Source: Symsagittifera roscoffensis (Eukaryota; Xenacoelomorpha; Acoela; Convolutidae). From it: DNA of 64,000 bases. Below, piece by piece: positions 1-9,805 of this stretch. A program made the translations under genes and the position numbers. The DNA is taken from the NCBI RefSeq assembly GCF_963678635.1, contig NC_087071.1, positions 5,843,624 through 5,907,623 of the forward strand, written 5' to 3'. Numbering within the stretch: position 1 is the first letter of the stretch; each line of letters begins with the position of its first letter. The notes under the pieces were generated by a model. That model was not told the DNA's origin. It saw nothing but the letters and a program-made list of their open reading frames with translations, and did no database searches.

Positions 1-129
1 AACTAAGTTACTGGTAGAACTCGTTGGTCGCACTATATGCGTTCAAGTCCAGTGTCGCCTTCTCATATAGTCTTTTGGATAGTGTGCACCTTAAGCCAGA
101 TTCGTGCAACTTCTTACTCTAATGCCAAT
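1..129 (-). repeat. Reversed LTR relic of the A/B retroelement family, left part
   Basis: Read on the minus strand, this segment resembles the LTR end and primer-binding region of elements A and B. The shared words include GATTCGTGCAACTTCTTA at about 104-120 and GGTCGCAC at about 30-37, the latter being the reverse complement of the primer-binding site. Similarity is patchy, so this is an old, diverged copy. It is interrupted at base 129 by the Polinton and resumes at 16015. The flank GCCAAT at 124-129 is the left copy of the Polinton target duplication. Confidence 0.6.
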
Positions 130-394
130 AGTAGTAGAAGGGTGAGTCGATGGGGGGGGGAGTTGGGTGCTGACCCCCATGTTTTAACATAGGCTATAGA
201 GTACCGGTCAGCACCCTATGTTTTAGCATAGGCTATAGATTTCCCAATGTATTAAGATAGGGAATAGGTTTCCCAATGTTTTAAGATGGTAGGTTTCAGA
301 TGGTAAGATGGTAAGTTTCAGAAAGTTTTTGGCGCCCGAATTTTTTGAGCTCGATTTTGCCGATACTTGCCTTTCTTAGCCAAATTCTACAATT
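130..394 (+). repeat. Polinton left terminal inverted repeat
   Basis: This stretch matches the reverse complement of 15732-16008 from the outermost AGTAGTAG to a block near TTTCTTAGC. A G-run lies near the tip. Inside are direct repeats of ATGTTTTAACATAGG followed by GCTATAG, and these repeats are themselves near-palindromic. The two arms differ at scattered bases and in G-run length, as expected for an old insertion. Confidence 0.9.
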
Positions 395-580
395 TGTGAC
401 AAGTAAGGGCTATCTTGTCTTACAAAAATTCGGTATGGTAAGTTTCAGAAGGTAAGTTTCAGAAAGATTTCTTAAATTTTTTCAAGTTTTTCTTGCAAAA
501 CATTTTTATCTTGAAAAAACAATTTTATATTATAAAGTTGAAAAAAAATGGATGGTAAGTTTAGGATGGTAAGTTTCGAA
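270..580 (+). repeat. Subterminal short-repeat cluster (GGTAAGTTTCAG)
   Basis: The 12-mer GGTAAGTTTCAG, or a close variant, recurs about six times, at roughly 282, 309, 434, 449, 553 and 567. Part lies in the inverted repeat and part just inside it. The opposite end has only the copies within the inverted repeat. It may be a binding site for the element's own proteins; that is inference. No gene is seen from 395 to about 1090. Confidence 0.6.
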
Positions 581-1089
581 AAAAAAATAAGTTTTGATTT
601 AGAGTATGGGATCATAAACTAATATACCACAGATTATTTTTTTTTCTCGAAAGAATCTTTTAAATTCTTATTTCATCTTTTTTATATTCCCTCAGGTTAT
701 CTTGGGAAAAATGTCAAGAGGGGATTAACTTTGACAGGATAATTATTCCACTCCAAGGGATATCAGGCGAATCTTGACAGCTCCTCACGATTGATGACTT
801 TTATATCCCAATTAACCTTTTTTCCCAAGGTTATCTGGAGAACGGAAAACAGGTTCATTACAATTATTAATTTTATGACTCATTTTATCTTTTTTCACAT
901 AATTATCTCACGATTATATGACAGATGCATATTAGCAGTTCCCCACAGCATGATTGAAGCGTGAATTACTCTCTCGAGAGATTAAAATCCTAAACTTAAA
1001 TAAAAAATTGAATTACATCCAATCAAAATTTCATGAACTTTTCATTGGAACTAAGATTAAATTACTCAAAACTTTTTAAGTTTTGACCA

Positions 1090-1510
1090 ATCAGATGTTT
1101 CTATCTTGTTCTTATTTTTACCTCGGCTGGTTTATTTTTTCTGTCATTTTTCTTGCTACGATTCATCTCAGTTCTCTTTTAAATCTTTGTCTTTAATCTT
1201 TAAAAAATTCTTTGAAATTTCCAAATTTTCCAAAAAATTATCATCCAAATTTATCAATTGCTCTGCCACGGTTATATTTTTACACTGGGAAAAATATAGT
1301 ATCTTTTTTCTTTTGGTTGTGGGATTTCTGTTTAATAATTTTTCTATCTTTCTCAGAGTAAACTTTTTAAGAAAATTCTACAATTTACTAGAAGTTGGTT
1401 ACATTTTTCGTAAAATTATCTACTCTATCGTTAATTCCTTCAATTGGGGGACAACTACATCCATATTCCATCATCAAACTCCGTATTTCATCAAAGGGAA
1501 AGTTGCTAAG
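1090..1510 (-). pseudogene. Possible remnant of an unidentified minus-strand Polinton gene
   Basis: On the minus strand there are two stop-free stretches in different frames, one at about 1400-1510 and one at about 1170-1320. The second is acidic/lysine-rich and contains the word AEQLINLDDNFLENLEI. They lie downstream of the protease in gene direction and are AT-rich. A plus-strand reading frame of 147 codons over the same interval is rich in Phe and Leu and looks like a shadow. I do not recognise a family. Confidence 0.25.
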
Positions 1511-1633
1511 ATGCTTTTCCTAAAAAACCTAAAGAATTTAAAAAGTTAAATTACATAAATAATCAAACAATTCACTACATCGTATTAGCAAAATTTTTGC
1601 AAAAATTTACACTTACAAATAAAAAATGCACTT

Positions 1634-2265
1634 TTACATAAAATTACTGATAAAATTCAAAACATACACATCATGAACGTTATTCAAGTTCTTCTGGAAG
1701 AATTTCAAAAGAAGAAAGGCCGAAATTGCGTAAATGATCAGTCTTTTGTAGCTTTCGAGGAACCATTCGTAGAAACTTTTTTGTCAAAAAAGCTTAAGTT
1801 GATCTCTTTCTTCCCAAAGAATTATCAAAGTAGTAGCTTTTATCCAGTCGAGCAATCATGATCCAGTGTTCTCCTCTATCATTGCTTGGGGCTGATTTAA
1901 TAATTGCAAAAGAGTGTTTTGTTAGTTGAGGTATTGTATCAGAAGGGTATGATCCCATGTACTTGAACCTGAGCTCTGGAATTCTTTCAATTATTTGCAA
2001 AAAAAAATTAACCATGTTTGCAATTGTAGGTTGTTTCACAGCTAAAAAAAAGAAAATGATAGTTTGATAGTGTACTTTAGGATTTAAAAAAAGAGAAAGA
2101 ATAATGACTTACACACATTTAGGAATTGAACCAACAAAGTCACATACACAAGCCTTATGCAATGGGCAAAGCTTATTGAACACTGTTTTTCAGTGTAGGT
2201 TGAAGTAGTTTCTCGGGTTTTCAACTAAACAGCATTCCTTCTCTAACTTTTCTGGAGCTTTATGT
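1634..2265 (-). pseudogene. Polinton adenain-like cysteine protease, broken
   Basis: The central block (2039-1794) carries GEHWIMIARLDKSYYFDNSLG. This has the His and Asp/Asn surroundings of the adenovirus-type (Ulp1-like, C5/C48) cysteine protease that matures Polinton capsids. An upstream block at 2265-2113 is cysteine-rich (ECCLVENP, LCPLHKACVCDFVG) and carries an in-frame TGA. It is joined to the core across a likely 71-bp intron. Downstream, the frame breaks near 1760. The expected catalytic Cys segment is not readable in one frame, and the coding trace ends at a TAA at 1634. The gene is the last clear one of the leftward cluster, after the capsid gene. Function follows from family knowledge; inactivity is seen in the sequence. 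Confidence 0.72.
2042..2112 (-). other. Probable spliceosomal intron in the protease gene
   Basis: On the minus strand a GTAAGT donor begins at 2112, after a Cys/Val codon pair, and a T-run ending in TTTAG closes at 2042. Removing these 71 bases links the Cys-rich block to the protease core. The size and the U-rich acceptor match small invertebrate introns. A second acceptor-like TTTTTCTTCAG ends at 2266, just upstream of the Cys-rich block. Confidence 0.55.
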
Positions 2266-2358
2266 CTGAAGAAAAACAAAATATAGTACAGAGATAATAA
2301 CAAAGAAAAGTCCAAAAAAAATTGCAATATTTTTATAGGAACCTGAAAATTCAAAAAA

Positions 2359-3877
2359 TTAAACATTTTTAGCGACTGTTTCGAATTGGTCAATTTGAAG
2401 GTTTGATAGTCTTTCTCCCAAGACTATCACTTCCGTCACTTGCTCCAAGTGAAACTGGAAAAACATTTCTAATCTCAAGCTTTCTCCACTAAGTTCTTGA
2501 TAATGCAAGTGTTCAGCTGCATCCTGTAGTGAAGTCAAGTCGAAAACTAGAATATAGTGAATTTGAAAATCTTCCATAGGAAGAGCTGGAAAACCTTCGT
2601 TAAACTGCAATGCTTTCATTGTTGTAACATAGGGTTGACAAGGAGAAGTTGTATCTAATAAAAAAAATTGCTCTTCCGCCCCGAAAAATTCTAAGCTCTC
2701 TCAAATGAAATTGTCGATAATTGAACGGATTTTCATGAAAAGATCCTGCAACAGCCGAATTTGCATTCATTGCAGCAGCTATTCTTCTAATTGGAGCATT
2801 ATTGAAAACATTTTCCTGAATAAACTGGTTTTGACAAGACGGAATGATAAAGGTTCTTGCTATAGTTTCCATGTAATTGTAATGAGCAGGTTCCCTTTCC
2901 AGATTCCATTGCAAATATTAAGGATTAGGTTCAGCTACTAAAATTCTTCTTGTAAACAGTGAACAATCAACAATTTTCAGAATAACATTTGGATTATCAG
3001 ACAGCATGTAAAAATTAGGTCTAGCTCGAATTAATTTAATTCGATCTTTAGGTTTTGGCAGTAATACTTTTTCACAGGTCTCGGGTAATTCCTACGGACA
3101 CAAAAGGAGTTTTTTCACCCGTAGTATCCCTCAGTTCTACTTTTATGCTGTGGAAAAGGTTTTTTAATAATTTTTTAAATTGTAGATTTGTGAAGGATTG
3201 ATAATTCATGTACTGTCGTGTAGATATTATGTCTCCATTTTTTTTACTTTGGAAATGAAAGGAATACAACGCAGTAAAGGAGTTTTTGTATCCCCTACTA
3301 TATTATATTCTATAATATCACTATAAATCATTAGGGAATGTATTATTATAATCTTATAATGTCGTAAGCATATTGAGGATAATGTTGTCCTTTTCCTTTC
3401 ATTATAACACCTGTCTGATTTTGTTCTAAATCAAAACCGAAAATGTGACACAAAGCAGCACTTTGAATTATAAACACTGATTGATCCTCAGGTAAATGAA
3501 TAGCAACTTTTTGTGTAATCTTATCTACTGATACATAAATTCCGTTATATTCTTATTTTTGTGCTCCTATACCTTTTCGAACTTTGTCATTCATGGCTAC
3601 AACTATAGCAACAAAATTTGGATACAATCCAGGTTCAGTATGCATCGGTTGAATCTTTCTTTTTTCCTCAGGACTTTCTCGTCCATCTATGAAAGTAAAC
3701 TTTTCCTATGTAACGTTTTGATACAATGAAGGGTACGATATTTCTGAAAAAAGCAACCTCCCATTCTCTTTTTAGATGCATTTGTTCCGGTAGAAAATTT
3801 GTAAAGAAACTAAGACTATTATTCGGATAACAATTAAAAGAAGCAATAGAAACTAGCTCAATAGTAAAAGAATTCAT
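2359..3877 (-). pseudogene. Polinton capsid protein (probable major capsid protein), broken
   Basis: Several collinear minus-strand segments fall in different frames. They run from MNSFTIELVS at 3877 through NYQSFTNLQF and FVSVGITR (3269-3072), PNFYMLSDNP (about 3020-2980) and PIRRIAAAMNANSA (2914-2600) to VTEVIVLGERLS (2619-2359). Order and wording match the capsid protein conserved in animal Polintons and adintoviruses, a double-jelly-roll shell protein. About 506 codons is the right size for one major capsid gene, although two adjacent capsid genes are possible. At least four frame changes separate the segments. It lies between the integrase and the protease, both on the same strand. Confidence 0.6.
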
Positions 3878-3959
3878 GGCAACTTATCGATAGAAATTCA
3901 ATTTAAAAAATGACTTACATTTAATCTGAACATTTTCTCAACTCTTTTTTATAAAAATT

Positions 3960-4834
3960 TCCCTTAAACTCTTTTTTTTTCGAGATCTTTAAGGATGTAT
4001 ATAGGAGTTTTTTTGTAGATTTTGCCGAAATTTCAAAAGTTTTATCTGTAAAATGTGGCATGTATTCTCTTCGGAACGGAATATCATTTTTCAAAATTCT
4101 AACTCCAGCACCAATTTTGAATTTTGGTGTAGTCTATTTCTTGAACGATTTGTTATACAATATTGATAAAAAATCACTGTTTTTCACATCTCTGGGAGAT
4201 TTTCCAATTGATGGATTTTTTCGACAGTTCAATGTAGAAACAAATTGTTGCAATTTGGGGAGAAACTTTTCACCATGATCTTCAATGTAACGATATATTA
4301 TATGTTTTAAAGACTGAATTGCTCTCTCTACAAACGCAGTTTTTGTTTCACTCATTGTTGAGTAAACCTCAATGTCTTTCTCCCTGCAAATTTTTCTAAG
4401 TTCCCCCCTAATCTGTTCTTTTATCAACACCCTATTTTTTCAGGAGTGTTTTTTCGAGAAATCATTTTTCTGAAAGCTTGTAAAATGTCTTTGGCATACT
4501 TTGTTTTCATTGTTTGAACTCTGAAAAATCTCGAAAAAATATCTACAGCAACTAATAAATACTTGACTCCATTGTTTTGACTAGTTAACTTGTCTACAAA
4601 AGCCAAGTCCATACACCAGATTTCATTGATATATTTAGAAAAAGCTTGAAGTCTTCGGAAACACCTGATTGGTGGACCAAATTTTGTATACAATGTCTTG
4701 ATTTGTAAAAACGTTTCTACTTTCCTTTTTGTTAAACCACTCGCTTTACTCAAGTTTTGAATAGAACCGTACGCAGCTCTGCACCTAGAATACAATCTGT
4801 TTAGTCTTTTTTTCAGACTTTGAAAGGGATCCAA
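3960..4834 (-). pseudogene. Polinton retroviral-type (rve) integrase, broken
   Basis: The first block (4834-4424) has the integrase core: NEIWCMDLAFVDKL with the first catalytic Asp, then NGVKYLLVAVDIFSRF. The second-Asp region (VDKRTD) is visible around 4420 but lies out of frame and is followed by stops. A later block (4430-4134) holds MSETKTAFVERAIQSLK with the catalytic Glu. A C-terminal segment KFKIGAGVRILKND at about 4120-3970 resembles the SH3/chromo-like tail. The enzyme would insert Polinton DNA and make the 6-bp duplication. At least two frame breaks make it inactive. The upstream neighbour at 4820-5222 may belong to the same original reading frame. Confidence 0.82.
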
Positions 4835-5222
4835 GTTCCTCTATCTTTTGCTTTGGCATTTTTGTTAATAACAAGTTTAGGAGGAAGTTGACTTGCTTCC
4901 AAAATAGTAAAGTAAATATCTAGAAAATCGGTGTTTTTCGCTTTAGTGCACACACAAAGTCTACAATAGATTCTTTTGTATCTCAATTATCTAATATAAT
5001 ATTGTCTGACTGGCTGAGTTTAATTCTAGAAGAATTCAAAACTAAATCAATGATGTGCTTATTGTTGCCCGTTTTCAACCTCGCATTTACAGCACTGAAA
5101 ACAGAATCAAAATTTTTTGGTACAATCTCCTCTTTTTCTTGCTTTTGTTCCAACTTTCGTTCTCTTGGAAGTGTACTTTGTGATTGATAAACTGAGTACG
5201 GAATTAAAACAAACTGTTCCAT
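4820..5222 (-). pseudogene. Unidentified Polinton protein upstream of integrase
   Basis: The segment begins MEQFVLIPYSVYQSQ at 5222, with a Lys/Glu-rich middle and IIDLVLNSSRIKLS. After a stop it continues in another frame with ILEASQLPPKLVINKN and WIPFK near 4830. This trace then meets the integrase. In related Polintons a similar product precedes or is fused to integrase, so it could be an integrase N-terminal extension or a separate minor virion protein. I do not assign a function. Confidence 0.4.
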
Positions 5223-5239
5223 AATTTGTCAATCGTTGA

Positions 5240-6170
5240 ATGACAAAAGGGGTGAGGATAGATATCAATTGTAACCCTTTAGTTGAACTTAAAATAATTC
5301 TTCTTTTGTGTAGAGGAGTTCTTTTTGTGTTAGTTCTGAAATTTCTTTTCGATATTTTACTACGTCTTCTTTCCGAAGATCTCGAAGCTCTCCTCTTAAT
5401 AGGTTTACTAAACACTCGTTCAGAAACTGAATGAAATCTTTGGGGCAATTGAGAATGAATTGTTTTCGAAGCCCTAGGGAAAATTTTTGAAATATTGGGA
5501 GATTAGAGAAGTATTGTGTACCCATCGTCCAAAAATTTTGTCTCTATTCCAGGTGGTAAGTAAAGTTTTGTTAGAACTGAGCCACTTTTAGAGCAATACC
5601 TAAGTGAATCAACTGTTTTTGGGGTTAAATCAACAAGTAAATGACCATAAGCAACGGATGTTGCATCTTGATACCAATCTTTCAATTGAAATCTTAGACC
5701 TAGTTGTTGACTTAATTTATTGATTTGTAAAACATCCCTCGGCTACTCGTACAAGACTACGTGTGTATTTTGTAACTCTACATCTCTTCCCAATTTGTTT
5801 TGATGAAATAAATTGTTTTGATGTATATTGTATTCAGTCCCATGTGTCTCCCAGCAGTGGCAATTTTTTCAAATTGTTTGGAGTTTGAAATTTCTTGACA
5901 AGAACCATCAAATATAAGCAAATACTTAGTTCCGTTATTGGGAAGATTTTCAATCAAGTCAAAATCTGCTCCTTGGATAATTTTTGGGTTTTTTCTTTGC
6001 ATTTGACTATAAAGAGGTTGATAATGTTGATAAAAATAAAAAACTTTGTTGAATGCTGGTTGAAAAGTACCAATTTTCAACTAATCAAAAATAAGATGAG
6101 ATTTTACAGATCCAATTGGTCCAACTAACGAAATAAAAATTCGTTTATTGGTAGATATTATTTTATTCAT
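5240..6170 (-). pseudogene. Polinton FtsK/HerA-type packaging ATPase, broken
   Basis: The gene starts at ATG 6170 and soon shows a Walker A loop, GPIGSVKS, at about 6130. An in-frame TAG follows at about 6080. The next block (6080-5778) has Walker B, KYLLIFDGSCQEI, and then IATAGRHMGLNTIYIK. The frame shifts near 5820 and again before a block with AYGHLLVDLTPKTVDSLRYC (5685-5503). A further in-frame stop precedes a very basic tail (RRASRSSERRRSKISKR). Family members pump DNA into capsids. The start overlaps the stop of the small membrane gene by ATGA, an operon-like arrangement. The family is clear from the Walker motifs and context, and this copy is inactive. Confidence 0.75.
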
Positions 6171-6429
6171 AGCTTTGGAGAAGGTAGAATATAACCGACT
6201 GTACTTGATAAGAGAGCTACCCAAACTGTTGTTTCTTCACATGTTGTGGATAACATAATTCGAACGATTGCACATACTAGCATCGAAACTATAACAAAAA
6301 ATTGACACAAAAAACTAAAAGAGATCTATTACTTGTACGTCCAAACAATTTCCTTGATTTTCGTTGAGAATTTTCTTCATCAAAAACTAAATTTCCTAAA
6401 TTTTCGGGCTTGTCACATTGATCGACCAT
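6167..6429 (-). pseudogene. Small Polinton membrane protein, frameshifted
   Basis: It starts MVDQCDKPENLGNLVF at 6429, just after an acceptor-like TTGTTTTCAG. A charged segment with FGRTSNRS leads to a hydrophobic helix in a shifted frame near 6300 (VIVSMLVCAIVRIMLS), then CEETTVWVALLSS and a short tail. One frameshift at a T-run separates head and helix. The stop TGA overlaps the ATPase start. A single-span protein just before the ATPase recurs in animal Polintons as far as I recall; its role is not known to me. Confidence 0.45.
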
Positions 6430-6507
6430 CTTAACTCTGAAAACAAGAAGTTGACAATAAAAATTAATTGAAGTATGAAAATGGTAGTACATTAAGATTA
6501 ATTTAAT

Positions 6508-6696
6508 TTACAATTTGTCAAAAAAACATCGAGTCCATGTTCCGTTTGCAAATGCTTTTCTATCTGCACAGTGAAGAGTTTTTGCACGACGGAATGGGTA
6601 GTTGCTACAACTCCAATCATATTCCTCATCTTTGACTATCAAAAACTGAACTTTAGGGCAAGCGTAGTCATCGAAATTAATAATCTTTGTTTCCAA
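6508..6696 (-). CDS. Small unidentified Polinton ORF (62 aa)
   Basis: This short minus-strand frame carries several cysteines (ACPKVQF, WSCSNYPF, LHCADRKAF). It lies in the leftward gene cluster between two better-supported genes and may be an exon or remnant of a larger gene. The 300 bases upstream (6697-6992) show no clear reading frame. No family is recognised. Confidence 0.25.
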   Translation of the reverse strand: METKIINFDDYACPKVQFLIVKDEEYDWSCSNYPFRRAKTLHCADRKAFANGTWTRCFFDKL

Positions 6697-6992
6697 AATT
6701 TCAGACAGAATCTTACATTTTTCAAAACTTTTTGCAAAAATTCGTTTCTGTGGCTTCTAGATTTTTCAACATTTTTTAAAATTCAGTATATTTTTCGTAA
6801 CCACTGCAATAATTGATTCCATGAAGATGCTTTGTACACCAAAAAGATTGGGATGTTGACTTGAATTTTTTGGGAGGAAGAAAGGAATATACTACAGTGT
6901 GTCCATCCTTATAAACTCCTAACTCTTTCACTGTATTGTTCCAGACTCATTCTGTTAACTGTTTTCTCTGGAGTTTTTTTTGGTTAAAATGG

Positions 6993-7397
6993 TTAACAAT
7001 CAAACGATGCATATACTGATGCAGCAACTATTTTAACATAAAAACAGAAAAATAATCCAGTCACGTGACCAAGAAAGCATGAACTGGGGAGACTAGGTGC
7101 AACATAACAATACCCAGGTCCTTTTTTCCTAGTAGGTTTCGCAGATCCAGCAGAGTCATGTAAAATTGCATGTAGTCTAAAAAATTTGGAGTTTGCAAAA
7201 AAGTTATCCATACAGGAATTTCCGTATCCAATTAGTCCTCCAAAAGGAAGTTTTTGGTCCATTTCTTTTAAATATATGTCCGGGTCTAAAACAAAAAAGG
7301 TAAAAAGAAAATTTTTTTTTCTTCTTGTATTTGATGTGAAATCTTGCTTATTAATCTTCAAAATTCTTAGAATTTCATTCAATTTCTGTACGTTCAA
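6993..7397 (-). CDS. Unidentified Polinton ORF with GGLIGYGN and HD motif (134 aa)
   Basis: This open minus-strand frame contains KLPFGGLIGYGNSCMDNFF, then RLHAILHDSAG, a basic stretch KPTRKKGPGYCY and a hydrophobic C-terminal segment CFLGHVTGLFFCFYVKIVAAS. A glycine-rich loop followed by His-Asp faintly recalls phospholipase A2-like proteins seen in some Polinton-type viruses, but the spacing is unconvincing. A small capsid-associated, membrane-active protein is another option. An acceptor-like TTTTTTGTTTTAG lies inside near residue 36, so the first residues may be intron. It is among the few uninterrupted frames of this element. Confidence 0.4.
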   Translation of the reverse strand: MNVQKLNEILRILKINKQDFTSNTRRKKNFLFTFFVLDPDIYLKEMDQKLPFGGLIGYGNSCMDNFFANSKFFRLHAILHDSAGSAKPTRKKGPGYCYVAPSLPSSCFLGHVTGLFFCFYVKIVAASVYASFDC

Positions 7398-7414
7398 TTT
7401 CTACAGTGTATTCG

Positions 7415-7648
7415 TCAATAATCATGACAGATTTTTTGAAAGTCTCTACATAACCTAGTAATATCGAGTAACTTCTCATATTCTTCTCTTTGGAGTTGTA
7501 AAGATTGATTATTTTTCCATTGATTTCCATTTCTACGATATTCTACAAGTTCTTGTTTTTTGGTATCTGATCTGTATCCTATATGAAAATTTCTTCTACC
7601 ATTATGCAGAATCCACTCAAAATGAGATATTTGCGAATCTACGTTCAA
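7415..7648 (-). CDS. Small PC4-like protein candidate (77 aa)
   Basis: The frame reads HFEWILHNGRRNFHIGYRS, then an acidic/basic turn, then SLQLQREEYEKLLDI and a short helix. Several strands followed by a helix starting with L-x-x-E-E-Y-E-x-L is the layout of PC4-type single-stranded DNA-binding proteins. It sits just downstream of a second, better PC4 candidate (7879-8440). PC4-like proteins could serve transposon DNA replication; this is inference from the pattern alone. Confidence 0.3.
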   Translation of the reverse strand: MNVDSQISHFEWILHNGRRNFHIGYRSDTKKQELVEYRRNGNQWKNNQSLQLQREEYEKLLDITRLCRDFQKICHDY

Positions 7649-7878
7649 ATTCGTTCAAAAGTTTGGTAAATTTTGGGATTCTACAATTATTAGTGAAATT
7701 TTTTAGGAGTTTTCTTTGAGAACAATATGAAAAAGTCCCAATTTATTGTTAAGTTTTAAGATTAAATTTCTTGAAAAACCAATATTCCAACTCATACTGT
7801 TCAACACCAATAATAAATGAAAAATGACTTTGAGGGTAAATAGTTAAATTACAAGACAAAAAACATAAATAACACAAT

Positions 7879-8440
7879 TTATTGTACAGTACAGTTCTCA
7901 ACAAACATAAACTCTCCCAAATTTTGGGACAGTTCTTTGAATTCGTTGAAAGTATAGTTGAGATAGACAACTCGTTTCATTGTTTCATTCTCTTTTGCGG
8001 TGAACAGTCGAATCTGAATGTAGGGAGGTTTGTTAACTTTGTACTTCTTGATTGTGACACAAACTTGTCTTTTTTTGTAGGTTGATATGTCATATGTCAT
8101 ACACTCTGCTGCAGTTGGCAAGCTCCTGATCCACAGTTGACTCCTTATCAAAAGTGAGTTCCAATATAGGAACAAGTCCAAGGTTTTCAGCATCGTGAAG
8201 AACAGTGTTTCTTATTGCCGAGACTGCTTCTCCTTCTTTTTCACCAGTATAGACTTAATGTCTTTTTTCGAGTTGTCCCAATTCATTTTTCTTGAATAGA
8301 TGAAAGCAAGGTTGAAAATAAATTTTCCCCTTGTAGTATTTTTGGGACCAAGCAAATCTCCCAATTCTTGTTTGAGTTTTTGATAATTCAATATAGTTGG
8401 TACTAGTGTCTTTTCTTGAGTTTATTTTTCAATATGAGAA
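7879..8440 (-). pseudogene. PC4-like single-stranded DNA-binding protein candidate, broken
   Basis: The C-terminal block reads VCVTIKKYKVNKPPYIQIRLF, then NYTFNEFKELSQNLGEF. This is close in pattern to the PC4 domain (basic strands, IxIR, then a short helix). Upstream a separate frame gives HDAENLGLVPILELTFDKES. The two are parted by a 7-bp tandem duplication (ATATGTC twice, 8085-8098, plus strand), which by itself accounts for the frame change. Further coding-like sequence continues to about 8430 with more breaks. It heads the leftward cluster. Family is inferred, not proven. Confidence 0.4.
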
Positions 8441-8589
8441 CAATTTGATCAGATAAAGAGAAATGAGAGACATGATTTTGAGAGAAATGAATTGGAAGTA
8501 AGCAATATGAGTCATTCACTTAACCATAAAAGGAAATAGAAATTTTATGGGAGTTTTTGAGTGAAATTTCCAAATATGGAATTGTGTAG

Positions 8590-9093
8590 GTGTTAGTGTT
8601 CCTATATAAATTCACAATTCTCAGCAAAAATCATTGTTCCAGATGGCTGCAGCTATGTGTCAAGCTCTTCCCAGTTTTATTTAGATTATTTTCAAAATCC
8701 CCCTCTATTTCCGTTTCCGGTGATTTTTACGAAAAATATATAGTAACCAATTGTTTTTCTGTCTCTACCCACAATTCTTACTGTTCTTTGGAAAATTGTA
8801 AGTTCGACATACTTCTGATTGGTTCATCTTTTGATCAAATTTTACAACGATTGGGTAATTTTCATTTCACATACCAAATTATCGATTGTCATTACATTCT
8901 GTACAAATACAGACTTTCTTCAAATGTTATTTCATCAACTGGCGAAGTTTTCAATCAACTTGACCACGCTGTTCATCACAATTTGAAATGGAAAAGAGCA
9001 GAAGAAAGGCCAAGTGTTGCAAAGACAAGACTGTTACGCAAAAAATGCAAACGTCACTATTTATGTTCTAACCAGAAACTAGCTTCCATATAA
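8590..9093 (+). CDS. Unidentified plus-strand ORF (167 aa)
   Basis: The frame is open over 167 codons, with a Ser/Cys-rich first half and the phrase GEVFNQLDHAVHHNLKWKRAEERP, followed by a basic tail (RLLRKKCKRH). Just inside, an acceptor-like CATTGTTCCAG is followed at once by an ATG in another frame (about 8643), but that frame closes after 13 codons. The true start and frame are therefore uncertain and this may be a decayed gene. No family is recognised. Confidence 0.3.
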   Translation: MLVFLYKFTILSKNHCSRWLQLCVKLFPVLFRLFSKSPSISVSGDFYEKYIVTNCFSVSTHNSYCSLENCKFDILLIGSSFDQILQRLGNFHFTYQIIDCHYILYKYRLSSNVISSTGEVFNQLDHAVHHNLKWKRAEERPSVAKTRLLRKKCKRHYLCSNQKLASI

Positions 9094-9379
9094 ACTATTT
9101 GTTCAGTTTTTCTAGAAATAGTTCGTAAAGTACAAAACTTAAAAAATGAACATGATTTGTTGAAAATAAATGACTGTTTCATTGATGGACTTGGATTTGT
9201 AAATAGTAATTATGTCAATTTTTCAATAAAAATCTTTGGATAATCCATCTACTTTTTCTCATATGTTTACGAAATTATCAAAGTTTTGAATAAAAAAATC
9301 TCACCAATGTCAAAAAATTTCTGTAATATTTCTTTTGACTTTCAAGAAGTTGCAAAAAACCTTTCAATTTTTTTTAACA

Positions 9380-9805
9380 AATTGTACAAAGTGTCTCAAT
9401 TTTTTTGACAAAATGCGAAAAATGTATCAAATTTTTTGACAAAATGCGTAAAGTGTTCCAATTTTTGTGACAAGACGCGAAAAGTGTTTCACTTTTTTTA
9501 ACAAGATGCGATAAGTGTTTCATTTTTTCCCTACAAATGCGAAAAGTGTTTCACTTTTTTTAACAAGATGCGAAAAGTATTTCAATTTTTTTCTACAAAT
9601 GCAAAAAGTGTTTTACTTTTCTTAACAAGATGCGAAAAGTGTTTCACTTTTTTCGAAAAAAATGCGAAAATTGTTTCTTTTTTCGATAAAACTTGAAAAG
9701 TGTTTCAGTTTTTTCGATAAAATGCGAAAAGTGTTTTACCTTTTTCGATAAAAAGCGAAAAGTGTTTCAATTTTTCCTACAAAGTGCTAAAAGTGTGTAC
9801 AAGAT
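9380..9805 (+). repeat. Hairpin-forming 31-bp minisatellite
   Basis: About fourteen degenerate units of roughly 31 bp follow each other, each with the core GCGAAAAGTGTTTCACTTTT preceded by ACAAGAT or GATAAAAT. Every good unit is itself an inverted repeat (AAAAGTG-ttt-CACTTTT). The array lies between the leftward cluster and the right half of the Polinton. From 9094 to 9380 and from 9806 to about 10046 I see no gene. Confidence 0.85.

Noticed and set aside
10-60. tRNA-like segment (GGTAGAAC, GTTCAAGTCC)
   Set aside because: The arms do not pair as a tRNA. GGTCGCAC and neighbours are better explained as the reversed primer-binding region of an LTR relic.
1106-1549. 147-codon plus-strand ORF in the Polinton left end
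   Set aside because: Extremely Phe/Leu-rich, as expected when reading the wrong strand of an AT-rich gene remnant; the minus strand fits the neighbouring gene direction better.
9380-9805. CRISPR-like array
   Set aside because: Units are contiguous and degenerate with no unique spacers, and the setting is a eukaryotic transposon; it is a minisatellite.
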